A stretch of DNA of 64,000 nucleotides from NCBI RefSeq assembly GCF_041296385.1, contig NC_091015.1:51960345-52024344 (forward strand), written 5' to 3'. Shown here piece by piece: positions 20,481 through 34,800 of this stretch; position 1 is the stretch's first letter; each line of letters starts with the position of its first letter. The notes beneath the pieces are model-generated. The model made no database searches and was not told the DNA's origin. It saw only the letters and a list, made by a program, of their open reading frames with translations. The position numbers and the translations under genes were made by a program. The DNA is from Aphelocoma coerulescens. Taxonomy: Eukaryota > Chordata > Aves > Passeriformes > Corvidae.

Positions 20481-23400
20481 TTCCAGGTGTCCTTGCCTTC
20501 TGTCCCTACCTTCCCAGGTGCCCTTGCACAATAGGTGTGAGGCTCTGCAAGTGGAAGCAAACAATTACAAAGACGATGATTCATCTTGCTTGGGGGTGTC
20601 ACTGAGGTTAAGTTGCTCTACTCCCTGCATCAAAACTGCTTCCATAAAGAATATGGGTGAGTCTCCCTTCTGAAGGGAACAGAAAACCCAATATCTCTGA
20701 TATGGGCAAATGAACTTTCAGCATTTTCTTTCCCATTTAAGTTTGAGATATCTCAAACATTTCTGTAGCATGAAGAAGCATTTTTCTTACCTACAACGAC
20801 TCCAGATAAATTTGGTAACGTAGTGGTTGCTGTCTCCCTTTCATTGAAGGGAACTTTACTGTCTGTTGAGGCCAGTGTCTCTGGGTGGTGTTTCGACCCA
20901 CTTCTCAATTTTCAGACGATCCCAGGAGCTCTGCTTGCAGTGTTTGGAAGTAATTAGCATGTTTTAAGAAGGGGATTGAACTGCAGTTAAATTATCTGTA
21001 TGTCACTATGTTGTGCAGGACAGCATACAAGATTCAACTTCTTTTTAGCTTTCCTGACATCAGATGATATAAAAGCATTTGTTTAGAAGCCCTTTTACAT
21101 CTGAACTGAACCTACAACCTTCCAAAGTAAAATTAGAATGTAGAAACATAATGGCTCATGCAAGAACTCTAATCAGTAAATAATTAGAGGCATATGGTAG
21201 TCTTGAACTGAAACGTTGTCCAGGAAATGTTAGTAGTGCTCAGGGAGAAAACATTGATACTATACTTGTTTTCTTTTGTATGGTCCTAGGAAAACAGAGG
21301 ATTCTTTTTGTAGATGATGCTGTAGAGGCCAAATTCTATGAATATTATTAATTGTATATTATCTCAAAATACATTTTCTACATAGGCTATTCAGTGTGCA
21401 TGAAGTAGATTTCAGTTTGCTTTGTCAATATAAAAAATGTGGTGAAGGAGTTTATGTGCACAATTCTTGCTGGATTGGAACATCAGGGACAAGGCTTTGA
21501 AGGAAGAGAACACAACACCTTCAGCAGTAGTCTGGAGACTCAAGTGATATTCTTTCATCTGCCAAGATAGTCCTATGTAATAATGACTAATCATGTATGA
21601 CAAACCCTCATTTTGCAAGTGTGATGTAGCTCATTTCAGTGTTTAAAAGCTTGCTATATAGTATTAAAAAAAAAAATTCAGAGAAAAAATTTTTTTGAGA
21701 AAATGCAGCACTTGAGAGGTGCCAAATCGTATTCAAATTAATTTACCTTAAGGGAAGAATTGAAATTTTTGGCTTATTTTGGTTCAGTATAAAGCTACAT
21801 TTTAAAGTTTCTTAGCTCCTCACAAAACTGTTTTTCAAGATCTGCTATAGTGGGATACCATTTCTGAGGATTATTGACGAATGCTTGCATATGCATTGAC
21901 TTACATTTTATCTAGTGCATTGTGACTTTGGTGCATGGTGAGTGTCACAAAATGTGTTGTCTAAGTTACCTGCATAGGCACACAGACACCTGAGAAAATG
22001 TCAGATTTCCACATGTACTTTCCAGAATTTATTCTGGATTCTTCTCACGATGTGACAATATATAAAACATGCTGTTTAATTTTCATTGGTTTCACAACAG
22101 CTGCAGTTGTAAACTTGATTGCCACAAAGTTACTCAGCTCTAATTCGCCTGCATACAATCATTGACATAATTCTTCCACACATTCAAATCCAAATACAGT
22201 ATCTTTCAGTCAAACAAATATCCTTCATGTCAATGAATAAGAAAAGAGCCTTTGGATAAACAAAATATATTCCAAATGATTCAAAGTAAAACACGCACCT
22301 AGTAATAATATTAGGATGCTTCAGAAGTGTGTATGTCTCTTTGCTTTGTTCATATTACAAAGATGTTTCATTTGACAAGACGAGATGAGCCTTGAACTAA
22401 TTATGGGTGATATTGTAGTCTTGTGAAGATATTCACAAGCAAAGTCTTGATTCTTCCTAGCCTCATATTTTCCTGACATCAAAAGTGATAGATTCTGGTA
22501 AAAATGCATGACTTTCTGCACTAGAAATGAGAGGATAATTAGGTGGGGGTTTTTAAGCAAGTATGTTGGCAGAAGTTTTACTTCTATTGACTATTGCAAG
22601 GTAAGATTTTTCTAACATTAAGTTTTTATAAAGCAAGAATTTGCATCTTGCCACCACCAGTGAGCTCATATTCTCAGAGTCTTATCTCAAAGGTATGTCT
22701 AGCATATGTTAGTGAATAATTGATGGTTTAAAATTTGTGTCCTCAGTTTTAAATTCCCCACTTTGTGGTAGTTCAACATGAGGTGACTTACACTTTTTTT
22801 ATTCTAAACCAAGACTTTTTATAATATTAATTTGTTCCAGATGAGTTTGAGTACTCCTGTGGACAGGATGATTTCCCACTCAATATTCCTGGAAGTAGGA
22901 GAGTCACATCTGCTGGTTTTCTTAAGAACTTTTGGCTTTGAGAAACTGCTTTCATGAATGAAATGTTTGTGTTTAGTTCACTTAATATCCTTTACTAAAT
23001 GACTCAGTGAAGCACATGTGGGTAAGGTTTAGCCTTTATGCTGTTGACATTTGTCTACTTTCCAGTCAAAGGGACTGACAAGGATATGAAAAATTACTTA
23101 TATCATCCTCCAGGTTTAGCTGGCCCATTTTACAAGGTCTGTCAAATGGTTTTGGTTTCCTGCTTCAATGCTTTTTATTGATCACTTTTATACTTTTTTC
23201 TGTATGTAAACAAACTTGATCTGTGGCACTGCAATGGTATTTCTTTGATACTGACATGATGCTACAGCAAAGTAGGTCTGAAGCCAGGACAGATAGGAAA
23301 GAGAGAGAGAGGAACAATAACAAATGCATCTCTAGTTCCATAAGAACTTTCTGATGTGGGAAAACTGCTCCTCCATATGAAGGAGCTCTTTTGGCTTCCT

Positions 23401-26400
23401 TTACTCCTTTTTAACAAATCCCTTAGTAAAATACATATATACAGGTTATTGATTACAGTACCAAGTTGTCATATGAGGTCCCCTTCTACTCTTCTTTTAT
23501 TGAGGCCAAAGAACAGAGTGTTTAAGAGTTTGAAAGTGAACTCGTTCTGGGTCAAAATGAGTCATTGCTAGGTAAGAACTCATTTAACAAGTAGACTTAC
23601 TTGTTAGACTCTTCAGTTTCACAGCTCCATTTGCCAGGTTTGGTTTTAAAAATTCTTTCCCCCATATGAGATGAAAGGTGAAATGTAATCTTCACCTTGA
23701 CTTCTTTCTTGAGGAAACTAAACCAGAAGTAAAGTCTAAAGCCATAGTAATGTGCATAGTTATGTACATATTTTAATGACAACATGGGCTAGTCTAGTTG
23801 AATTCATACACTTAGAGGAAGATTTAATTAATTTCAACAGATTATAGCAGTTTAGATTAGGGTTATGATTAGTAAACAGCTAATTACAGAATGTGTAAAG
23901 TGAAGAAGTGAAAGCTTTTCAGGCTCTCAGAATAGCTAGCTGTGGTCTTAGGTAGATGTTGTAAGTATTCCAGTTAGATTTAATTTTCAACTAATGAGGT
24001 TTTTAGCTGTTTGTTTTGTTTTATTTTATTCTGTTACAAAATAGCTTTTTGAGGAAAAAACCCCAGACTTTTCACTGAAGATTTCCCGAAAGCAAAGTAT
24101 TGGGAGTTGGTGCAGGCAACAGAGCAGTGTCAGAAAATTTGGTGTCTGAGTCCTATGGAATTTTTACTTCTGACACCTGGCAGGCAGCAAGGACAGCTCT
24201 GCTTGTCTTGCTACCATGCATTATGGAGTTGCAGGCTGGTCATGCTGAGCGAAGGGAAGGTATGTAAAACAGAGAACATTTTTTAAAGGATGCTGAGAAC
24301 TTCAGAGGGAATTGTCCTGATCCTGAGGGAATATACATATGTACTTGATACATTCAACACATTTCACTTCAAGAGAGACTAAAAGGGTATGGTGACTTCA
24401 GATACAGAGATGTCATAAATAGTTGGGCTCTCTGGCAGAAGATTGGTTTTTGAGGGATCTTCTGGACTGAAGAGAGAAACTACAATTTTTTTAATTAATT
24501 TCATGATAGGTTAAGAACTGTTTGTGGCTGCCAGGATACCAGGGTCCATTTATAAATTTTTTTAAAATGTGTACTTATAGCAATTTGTGCTGTATAAGCC
24601 ATCAGGAAGATAGAAGTGTGAATAGTAATGAATGTTTACTTACAGGATCATAACATGCTAATTATTAAGCTTTACTCAGAAATGGAAAACAGCCAATAGG
24701 CTTATAAAAGGTGCACCAAATACTGAAATGGAAAATCATTATGTCTCTTCATTCTTTAAAATGAAGTCAGCAAGTAAACATCCATCCATCCCATCTGCTC
24801 ACAGGCGGGCACACACTGATTTTAACAGTAAATGAAACTGATTTTTACTGTCAGTCAGTTTTCATTGTAAGACTGTGTGTAGACTCCTCATGGGCTGGTT
24901 GTGTGCTTGTATGTACTTAGGTCTGACTGTGGGGGTGTTCCTATCCTGGTGGCCACGCCCTTTCCAGCTGTGTCTGCATGCCGTCTAAACAAAACCACTC
25001 CTTAAAACATATTGAACTTCATGTTGATCACACTGACTTCCTAAGTGAGGTAAGTCACCCAGGGTCTCCTTGCTTGAATCAGTGCCTGGCCCCGTGATTA
25101 TACCTGGAATCACTAGGAAACTCCTTTTTTCTCTGGGAAACGTGCAATGAGTAAAGCAGCAACTTTCTTCCTGAGACATTTCAGTGCTAACAAAAAGATA
25201 ATGTACTTGTAGGAAAAAATAAGTACCTGTAGAGAGGAGATAACTAACAAAAATATTACTTCCTTTGTGTAAAGAGCTGACACCTAGAAAGTATTTTGCA
25301 TTATTTTTACAGCAACATTTATCTTTCTTTTGGTACTCTGATTCTCAGTGTTTTAATTTCAGTACATGGATGTATGAGTAGAGTGGTAAGGTGGGAGGGT
25401 GGGGATGGACTTCTTCTGTTTTACTGTTTGATGAAACCAGAAAATTCCACAGTTGAAAACCAGGCTTTAACTTTGCTTTAGTGAGAGAAAAGGGGATGGT
25501 GGAGGAAAGGAATAACCAACTGGGGCATGTAAGCTGAAGCTTTGTGTCTGCTGTATTCCAGGACATGAGCTTATATCAAAGACTTCAGAAGGAATGAAAT
25601 CAGCCTATAGAAGTTGAAGTAATCTAACTGGGGTACTTCAGTAGGTAGGAGAAAACTACGTGGTCACATTTATTTGCACTGGTAGAGATGGGATTTTAAG
25701 TTGTGACAAGAGAGATTGCGTTCCTTCTGTTAGTATATACCAACATGAGAGGGAAAATATCCCCAAATCAGGTGTGCAGGGAGATCCTATATGCAAGATG
25801 GTTATAAATCATAGGTGAAAAAGATGTTGCTTCAAGATCTCTGAGCTTTTGACAGTGTGCTTAAGAAGTACATTATCATTTGAGTATGCATTTTGCTCTG
25901 GCAGCGAAAATCTACAGAATTACTTTTTTACCTACCTAAAACACTGAAGCAGCTGAAGATAAGATTGGGACATTAATTGGTTAAAAAAGAAAAGCAGTGG
26001 CAAGTAATTTTTGTCAAGCATTTAAAGGATTCAGGAGTACTCTTGATCTTTTTCTTCCTTGGAGATGTATATTCATATAGGTGTATCTCTGGGAACAGCC
26101 AGCATAAGTAAAAATGCTGGCAGTAAAATCAGCTTTAAAATATGTATTATTTTATACTGTTTTCTAAAGACTTCTAATAATTTTCATACTCTTGTCTCCT
26201 AAAATAGAATTAAAGTGGAAAGATGTCTTAGATTTTTGAGAATTGCTGCTTTAGCATCTTGCATAATTATGCTTATATATATTTATATAAACAACTACAG
26301 ATAGTAAGTACCTTATGCTAAGACCTTGTATATACTATTTTACGTTCAAATAAATTTTAGAATTAAGATATTGCTAGTGTAATGGTTTGTAGCACTGCAT

Positions 26401-28773
26401 GTTTCTGAGTGAGTTTATTTAGGCTTTGGTAGTACCTAACAGCTGTATGACATGAATTTTCCATTAAATTTCTTCTCATTTTGGGTTAGTAAATAATGAA
26501 GAATACATATAGAGGGCCTAAAGTACCTCTGTCTATGCAGCTTGTAGTGCATGACTGGAATTTTGTGTGTGAAGATAAGGCAAAATAAATAGTACAAGTA
26601 GGAAAATTAGTCTGCACATATTTCTAAATTGCAGTGTTTCTCTGTATTTAAAGAAGCTGCCTGATGTCAGTAGGGACTAATTAAGGGAAAATCAAAGCAA
26701 GTGGTAAATAGGTTCTCATCTACACTCATTGTTTAGGAAGAGTGGGAGAGATTTTTCAGGTCTAGGGTATCTGACCCGATGAGCAGGGAACATTCTTAGG
26801 GAATATTCTTGAGTCATGGGGCAGAAAGAAGCTAAAGGAGGCAAACAGAGACCACAGTTGTTAGGAGGCATGGAAATAGTTGCATAGCTAAACAGTCACA
26901 GATTATTTTTTATATTATAACAGTAAGAGCTAGATTTTGGTATGAAATCTGAATATTTACATAATTGAGGAAAGTCTAGCCCCCTGCTAAAACACCAGCT
27001 GTATTTTACTCATCTGAATGTGGGCAGCTTGGAAGCTTGCTGCTGTTGGTGGCCTTGAGTTTTTCACATACTCATAGTCATGGAAATTTCTAGAGCGAAA
27101 CACTGATTAGAGGCTTTGGAAATACTGGCAGCAATTTACTTATCTGCCTTTGAATATGTACATGTCTAGCTGGGTCTATAGATCTGTGAGCAATTTATTA
27201 AAACGAGAGTTCAAGATGTTAATGCTGCTCTGGCATAGTAACTGTGCTATCAAAGCAGGAACTGTGTAACACCGTAATGAAAATTAGTAATCAGTATTAT
27301 TTTTGGGGAGTACCATTAAATTATTTAATTGTCTTTCAGTATAAAGTTTTAGCTTATTAACATCTAAAAAAGAGGCTCATATAATGAGGCATAAGAGTGA
27401 AAATAGATAACAAGATTAAGTCTCTGTCAAAGTGATCAAGGGGAACTCTTAAGAGATTCATTAACTTTCAGGAATATATGCAGAAAAATTAATTAAATCC
27501 AAGACAAAATTTAATTGTGAAGATGGCATGTAAAATGGTTGCAAAACAGTTTCCTTTATGTTAGTAATGCTTATTAAAGAAAATTGTTGTGTGCAGAGTC
27601 AGGAAGGAGGTTTCCTCAGTGCACCAACTCCAGCATTGCTTTCTGTCCTTGTTGAGGACTACATAATACCTGGAACCTCTTTGGTTGCGTAGGGACCTCA
27701 GTTGCATCTGGAATTTCTGTTACTGCAGATCTAATAAAAGTGAAAAGTGTCTGATAAATGTCTTGAAATATAGAAAATGTGGTGCTTTTTCCCCCCAAAG
27801 AACTCTTCAAGAGCTTGTGTGCAGCTTGCTGTGGTGATACTTGGAAATGAAATTTTGCTGTTGCCTAAGGTTAGAACATAGATTCAATCAGATAATTTCT
27901 ATTCATTGCCTTTTTGTTATTTAAAAGACTTAGGGTAACATTACATGGTGTTACCCTAAGAACCTGGAACTGAACCCTGTGCTATAATGTTAGACCAGCT
28001 GTAGCCTTTCTGCTAAGTTGTCTTTGCAGATCCAAGATACAGAATAAACAGTGTAATGAGTTGTTAAAGGCGGCATTAAGGGTACTTGTGTCCTACAATA
28101 GAAAGTTATTCAAAACTGCTTTGTTCTCATTTGTTCAGTGTGCTTAAGCTCAATATGCCTTAATTTCATATTTTCTGAGAGATTTTCATTCTCATTATCC
28201 ACAGCATTGAGTTTTGGCTTTTGGGAAATTTTTATACTTTATTCCATTTTTCTATGACAAGTGTCTTTATTAGTGGCCCACTGGCATATTTCATTTGTAA
28301 ATGAATGCTTGTTCTTATCCATGTGTATCACATATAGATACCACCACCAAACTTTTCTTTTAAATCGATGTGTGGGTGGGAAATTTCAAGGCTAGAAGGG
28401 AATCTTAAAAGCATAACTCCCAATAATCTTACACTGTGAATAGCTTGCTCTTAGCTGAATTTTAGATCATGGTAAATATAGCTGTGTGAATCAGAATAAA
28501 GCATGATTGTGAGAGCAAAGCATTGTATAGTTCCTTTTGGTTATATCCTGTACATCAGTGTCAAACTCTTACAGCTCTGTGTTCAAAGCCTGTATGTTAA
28601 AAACTGAGGGAAAAAAATGAATTTAAAGTGCTGCTTTAAATTGCATACAGCTAGAAAGCCTCCATGTTGTTAATAAATGCACTTACCCAGTTCCCCCACA
28701 ATTAAAAACCTCTTTTTTAGGGAACTATTCTCTGTATTTCTTACATATTTGGTTTTGATTTTTTTTTCCCTAG
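20481..28773. other. Upstream flank of the collagen gene, nothing recognised
   Basis: The sequence is AT-rich with microsatellite-like runs (GAGAGA near 23298, TATATA near 26275) and no recognised gene or element. The first coding exon of the collagen gene starts with a splice acceptor, so an untranslated exon and promoter should lie somewhere in this stretch or further left. I could not pick them out. Confidence 0.5.
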
Positions 28774-28853
28774 GAAGGTTTTCAAAATGGTTGCCTGGAA
28801 ACCACTTCTTCTTCTCTACATTTTCACCTTCTCTACAGAGGCACAGGAGACTG
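28774..28853 (+). CDS. Collagen VI exon: signal peptide
   Basis: The acceptor TTTTTTTCCCTAG precedes 28774; 13 bases of 5' UTR lead to ATG at 28787. The coding part reads MVAWKPLLLLYIFTFS then TEAQET: a short basic start, a hydrophobic core and a plausible signal-peptidase site after TEA. The donor GTAATA follows at 28854. The exon ends in phase 1, matching both the decayed VWA exon at 29824 and the intact VWA exon at 33899. Confidence 0.75.
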
Positions 28854-31800
28854 GTAATACACTAAAGAAATGACTCTTCAAGTTGATAGCAAAATTGGTT
28901 TTTTACATTTATACCCAATGTGAGAGAGAGATGAAGAATTGATGACATTTTTTTCTAACTAGGAATTATAATTAGGGATAATATGGTATGTTTTTATGAA
29001 ACTTATATTTATAACTACAATAGGAGAGTTTTCCTAAAAAATGCAAAATTTAATGCAGCAGCTCATTAAATTTTGGGTTTGTTCATGCATTCTGAGGTTT
29101 CATACGTGCAAAAGCAACGTAAAACTCTTACAATTGTAAGACTGCCAAAAGCAAGATAAGTCACAGTATTTAGCAGTTCCATTTTGGTAGTCAGGTCTTT
29201 TGGAAGATCTGTTTAAGAAGTGTTCTGCCCAGTTGCAGGATGTTCTCCACATGACTGTTGATTTGAGGAAATAATAACTGTTCCAGCCATGCTCTGCTAG
29301 CTTCTGGAATTTGTGGAAACACATATGTTTAATACTTAAAACAGAAAAATATGCTTAGTACTCTTTAAGTTGGAACTGATTTTTTTTCCCCTCAGAAAAT
29401 AAATATTAATTAGTAATCTATGCATGCAGAATGGAGCTCAAAGTGCATGACTGAATTTTCCTTTGCTCTCTTGAGAGCAGGCCAACACATTCCTATGGTT
29501 GTGTTTCACATACAGAAGTGTTCAATATTCATTTGCTACAGATAAGTTCTGAGCAGACTGTGAATGAAAATTGTGTTGTAGATTTCAGCATCTCTCATTT
29601 TCCTATGAATGATGTTGCAGAAAGATGTATCTTCTGATCCTCTGTATGATAAGTAGGGGAAAAGAAGGAACTAGTGGGTGATGACAATTTAGCAGGATAG
29701 ATGGAAGGGATTTTCTGGAACAGGCCAATAAGTCTTGGATTCTGAAAAGCAATTAGGATTTAAAATTACTTTTCTATTAGATTACACAACTTTTAGGGGA
29801 AAAGTTGCAACATATTCCTTCAGTCTGCAGGAAAGCTTCCATGACAGACATAGTTTTCCTGGTAGATGGATCCTGGAGTATTGGGACAAAGAACTTCAAC
29901 ATCATGCACAATGATCAATGGCAAGACAAAATCTCTGGGTTTTGTGATTCAGCACAACAATGTGACATACACTGAATTCCTGTTTAACACTTGTTATAAC
30001 AAGAATGACTCCTTACAGAAGATAGAAAAATTACATTACAAAGAAGGAGGCACCAAAACAGGGCAGAGACTCCAGTTTATACTAGAGAATGACTTAGCAG
30101 CAAAAGAGGCTTGTCCAGAGCCTTTTTCAGTGAGTACTCTGCTGACAGGGTAGAGGATGTAGCAATGGCTTTGAGGAACAATGGGATCCATGTCTGTGAA
30201 GCTGACATAGGGATGATAAAATCCCCTTTGAGAGCTGTTTTTAATAGCTGATGACGCAGGGAGAGTTCACAGTGGAAACCTTGATGCACTGAAAATCATG
30301 GAAAAGAATGTCAATCAGGTCTGAACATCTCCCTGGTCAGGGTAAGGAGCAAACTTTTTGTTGAGTGTATAATGAGAAATATCCACATGGCTTTCTGCAG
30401 TCCCTGATAAAAGTACCAGAGCTGGCTGGACTGCAGTGCAATTGTTTTACTAGAGAGTACTGCCTATGTTAGTCAGTTTGCGACTCACAACTTGTACTTT
30501 GCTTCAGTCAAGAGCCACTACAGTCTTTGCTATGGTAAATAGCTTCTGAGGTAAGACAATGCTTCACATCAAGCCTTCATATTCATAGTTCCTCAGTGTC
30601 TGAAAGGAACCACAGCAGATACTCCAGCAGATATCTTAATAAAAAGAGGGAGACAGACAATTCAGTGATATTTAAAAAAGAACCTCCTAGAAACATAACT
30701 TTGCCATCACCAGCTGACCATTCTGCTTCAGTGGGACTGTCAGCACCCACTGTCTGTCAACAAGACTGAAGAGTCACAGAGGCACTGTGCAGAGGGGGGG
30801 TGTAAGGAAATCCATCCTTGGATATGTGGGAGGTATTGACAAGATGTGAACAGCAAATCCACAGTAATTCTGAAGTGCTACCCAAAAGCTTTTCCTAGAT
30901 GAGAAACAGAAAGTGCTATCCCTTACTGTATCTTTTGGATGCCAACAGTGGCTTGAATGCCACACAGCCTGAGAGGCTACCAACCCCAAATAAGATAAAC
31001 GTTCAGTAATGCTTTTAGTTAGCATAGCAACTTTTATCAGATGTCACATGCTGGTTTTGGGTCTGAGATTTTTCTGACTTGGTGCTGCATTATCAGTTGC
31101 CTTATCATGCGGGAATAGTGAAGTACAGAACGTACACAGTTGCTCTTTAACATTGCATATTCATGCCAGCTCTGCATTTAGGTAATACTGTAGGTGTGGT
31201 TCTAAAGTTGCAAAAAGAAAAATGGAGTGCATGACAAATCAAAAAGCTGATCTCTTCTGACTGTGGTGTAAGTGCGTGGCATTGATTGGGGAAGGCAGGA
31301 AGAGACAGTTCTGGAGCATTTCTTCTCTCTGTCCTTATCCTTATAGGGACTGGGACTGTCCTTTAAAGCTCCTTGTTGTCTTCCTGGTATTTTCACGATA
31401 GAGGTGGTATTCTACATGTGTTGGATACATGCTCTTTGTTCTGCCATAAAACTGATCCAATGCAGTTCTCCAGGTTTCATTCCCTTTGTGATCAGAAACT
31501 TACTGAGAGAAAGGAACACCAGGATGACCACACTGCTTTTTGTAACAACTGCTGAGCCTCTCATGCATCCTAGGCTAGTGAGATCTTGAACATCCCAAAA
31601 CTGGCTGGTGTTTGCCAGGGTGTTGGGGGCCAAAATGAAGAGCCTTTCTTCCCTGAGACAGAAGCAATTCTGCGTGAATTATATCTGCTCAGGTGGTTTG
31701 CAGAGAGAACAGCTGGGCCTGATTCAGTATGAGCTCTGCATTCCCACCCACTCTTTTTCCCATCAAGAGCTGATCAGAGTCCCAGATGAAAAAGCATTCC

Positions 31801-34800
31801 TTGGCTTCTGCAAGCAGAGAGAGAGGGCTGCTGTGGAAGTGGAGTGCACTGCCATGGAGCAGTGTGACCATGGCTGATGCAGTAGCACCTCCTGGTGTTT
31901 TATGGCAGGGAACAGGGAGATTTAGTGGGAGATACAGCAATGAACTTTATATATGTATCTATAGGCACACTCATTTAGAGAGAGAGAGAAGTTAAGGAAA
32001 GCATATTTGGTTTCATCTCAGTGATGCATATATTTATTGCTAAGGTCTGCATAAATTTGTCTCATAAAACGAGTATCAATTTTCTGTGAAGCCTGTTTTA
32101 TCTTGTCCTGTCTTTTTTTTTAATATATTCACTGACCTTCTTTCCTGTAATAAATCTATTATTTCCCTTTACTCCAGTAACCTTCTCTTAAACTGCCAGA
32201 TTTTTCAATTTAAAAAATTTCATTCCAGGGACAGCATGTTGACAGGAGAAAAAAGGTACCTTTGCAGCAGTAAGATAGGGCAGTTTAACAATGTGGATGT
32301 TTGCAGGAGAACAGATGGTGAGAAAAAGAGTTTGGCAACACAGAGGTGTTTGCTCCAGCAAATAAATAGAGATTAACAACAGTGTATAGAATACCTGCCA
32401 GTAAATGCTGTACACATTCTCATGCACAACATAGTAGCACAAAAAGTGAACTATTTACTGCTGTTTTGTTATTATTGCTGGTACACTGAGGACTTGACAG
32501 AGAAACATTTTAAGAGCTGAACAGTGGGGATGACCAATTGTCAGGGCAAAATTTCTGAGTTCATGCTTACCCTTCACAGTGCCTCCAAGCTATGTGACTT
32601 AAAAGATCCATGTCTTAGAATAATCTCATTGTGAACACATACTCTCTGTATGCTCTACAAGAACACATACTGGAAGAAATATCCATTAGATTTTGTGTTC
32701 ACGTGTGTGTAGACATGCACGCATATAAGGATATATTTAACTGATTGGTTTTTTGTGAGCTAGAAAGATAAGTGGCATAGATTTTTGATGTTGCTCTGAG
32801 GTCTGAATGACAGATTTTTTTAGCCATATAATCTCATTCAATGTGACCTTTTACATTCAAAGATTTTCACGCTGCTTTCCAGCAGATCATACCTTCTAGG
32901 AGGCAGTTTGTACCACAAGTGAAAATATTGAACCATAATGATGGTCCCTCTGAGATGAAATTATTTCTAGAAGTATTTGGCTAAAGAACTGAACACATTT
33001 ATCTCTTTCATGAGAGAGGGAAAACTCAGAAAACTTATGTGGAATAATGGGAACAAGCCCAAACTAGCAAACACAGAAAGCAATCTTGTGTTTGCTAAGT
33101 GTTTCAGAGTCAATGAGTGAAAAGAGAATAAAATTAGGTAGAATGCTGTTTTACAGACAAAATTGCACGCCTCTGACTTCCTTGCAGAGGTACAATAATG
33201 AATAATAATGCATCTAGGATCACAGAATAAAATTCCACATGAGAAATGAATAATCAAGATAGAGAAGAAACAAACATGTTTAATGAGGGCGAGATGATTG
33301 GGGAGGGAGAAGAAATTAACCACATGACACTATTTGTTATTTATTACAAGGAGCGATGCAAGCAATTCCATCACTGAGGTAGCCATCACCTTACAACAGC
33401 TGTTTTTCACAGCGGTTATGACATTTCATGTAGGCAGTGCTGCCTCTCTCTCGTGTTTGTTTCTTTGGCCTGTTGTTTTGCATTTGTATGTATCACCTGG
33501 TCTTGTGACAAAGTGACAAAGTCAGTCATCAAGGTTCCCTTTGCAATTGGAATTTGTGTTGTACATTCTCAGTTGGCAGCAAAGCCCATGGAGGCATTTT
33601 CAAGATTAGGCCCTTTGAGGATACTGGGCAGCTGGAGAACAGACATGTTTCGCAGTTTGGGTATGTGCAGATGTTGAGTAATTTAATTCTTAGTATTTGC
33701 AAGTTCACATGGCCACACGGAAACCTGTGGGCTGAGGGTATTTTATGTTTACGGAAAACCTGTCTAACTGATTCTTACTTCTGGCTTTAAATCTACCATG
33801 TTGAATTTTGTTCCACTCCCATGATTCTGACAAAAAACAAGATCACAAAGAGTGTATGCTCATATTTTCCTGTTTCCTAGATATATTTTTTTTTTCAGAA
33901 TGCAACATAGATCTTTCTATAGCAATTGATATTTCAAGGCGCATGCAGCCAGTACCCACAATGCTTCTGAAACAGAGACTGCAAGCATTCCTCCCCAGAC
34001 TTCTACTACAGATGAAATCACTGCCAAATACCAGCTGTAATGCTCCAGTTGACATTGGGTTCAAGTTTCAAGTATTGGCACAGAACAAACAATTAATCTT
34101 TGACTCTGGTTTTGAAGACTATAATGAAGACATCATCCAGAAGTTCTTAGAGGCACAGACCACTGTGGACACCTACCTGAATGCAGACTTCTTGCAGGCA
34201 CTTGAGGAGAACTTCTTTAACGTGACCTCTGCTAAAGTTAAGGTAACTTAATGGTATGAACTTATATCTTGGAAAAATTGGACAGTTTGGTATTTACAGA
34301 CTCTGATGCTGAGTACTCCAGGAAGACAAAATAGTTTAGGAATAGATGATGCTAATAAACAGAATCACAGAATGGTAGAGATTAGAAGGAGTCCCTGGAA
34401 GTCACCTTCTTCAATCTGTCTGCTCAAGGAGGGTCAACTAGAGCAGGCCATCCAGGGCCATGTCCAGATGGCTTTTGTGTATCTCCAGGAATGGAAGACT
34501 CCTCAACATCTCCAGTCAACCTGTGCCAGTGCTCAGTCACCCTTGTGTTTTCTTAAGTTTATGTAGAACTTCCTGGTTTTTCGTTGACCTAATATAACCT
34601 GATACATCAATTCCAATTTTCTAGGCACTCCTGTAGTGAGGTGGTACCCAGAACACTTGGCTTAATACATGTGATGATGAGTATTCACACAGACAACCTT
34701 CTTATATCTACTGTGGAATGATTTTACTTTGGGTAGTGGAAAGTAGTTTTCTTTCAGGGACTCTTATTCCTTCCGGGCTTTCTTATTCCTGATTCTGCAT

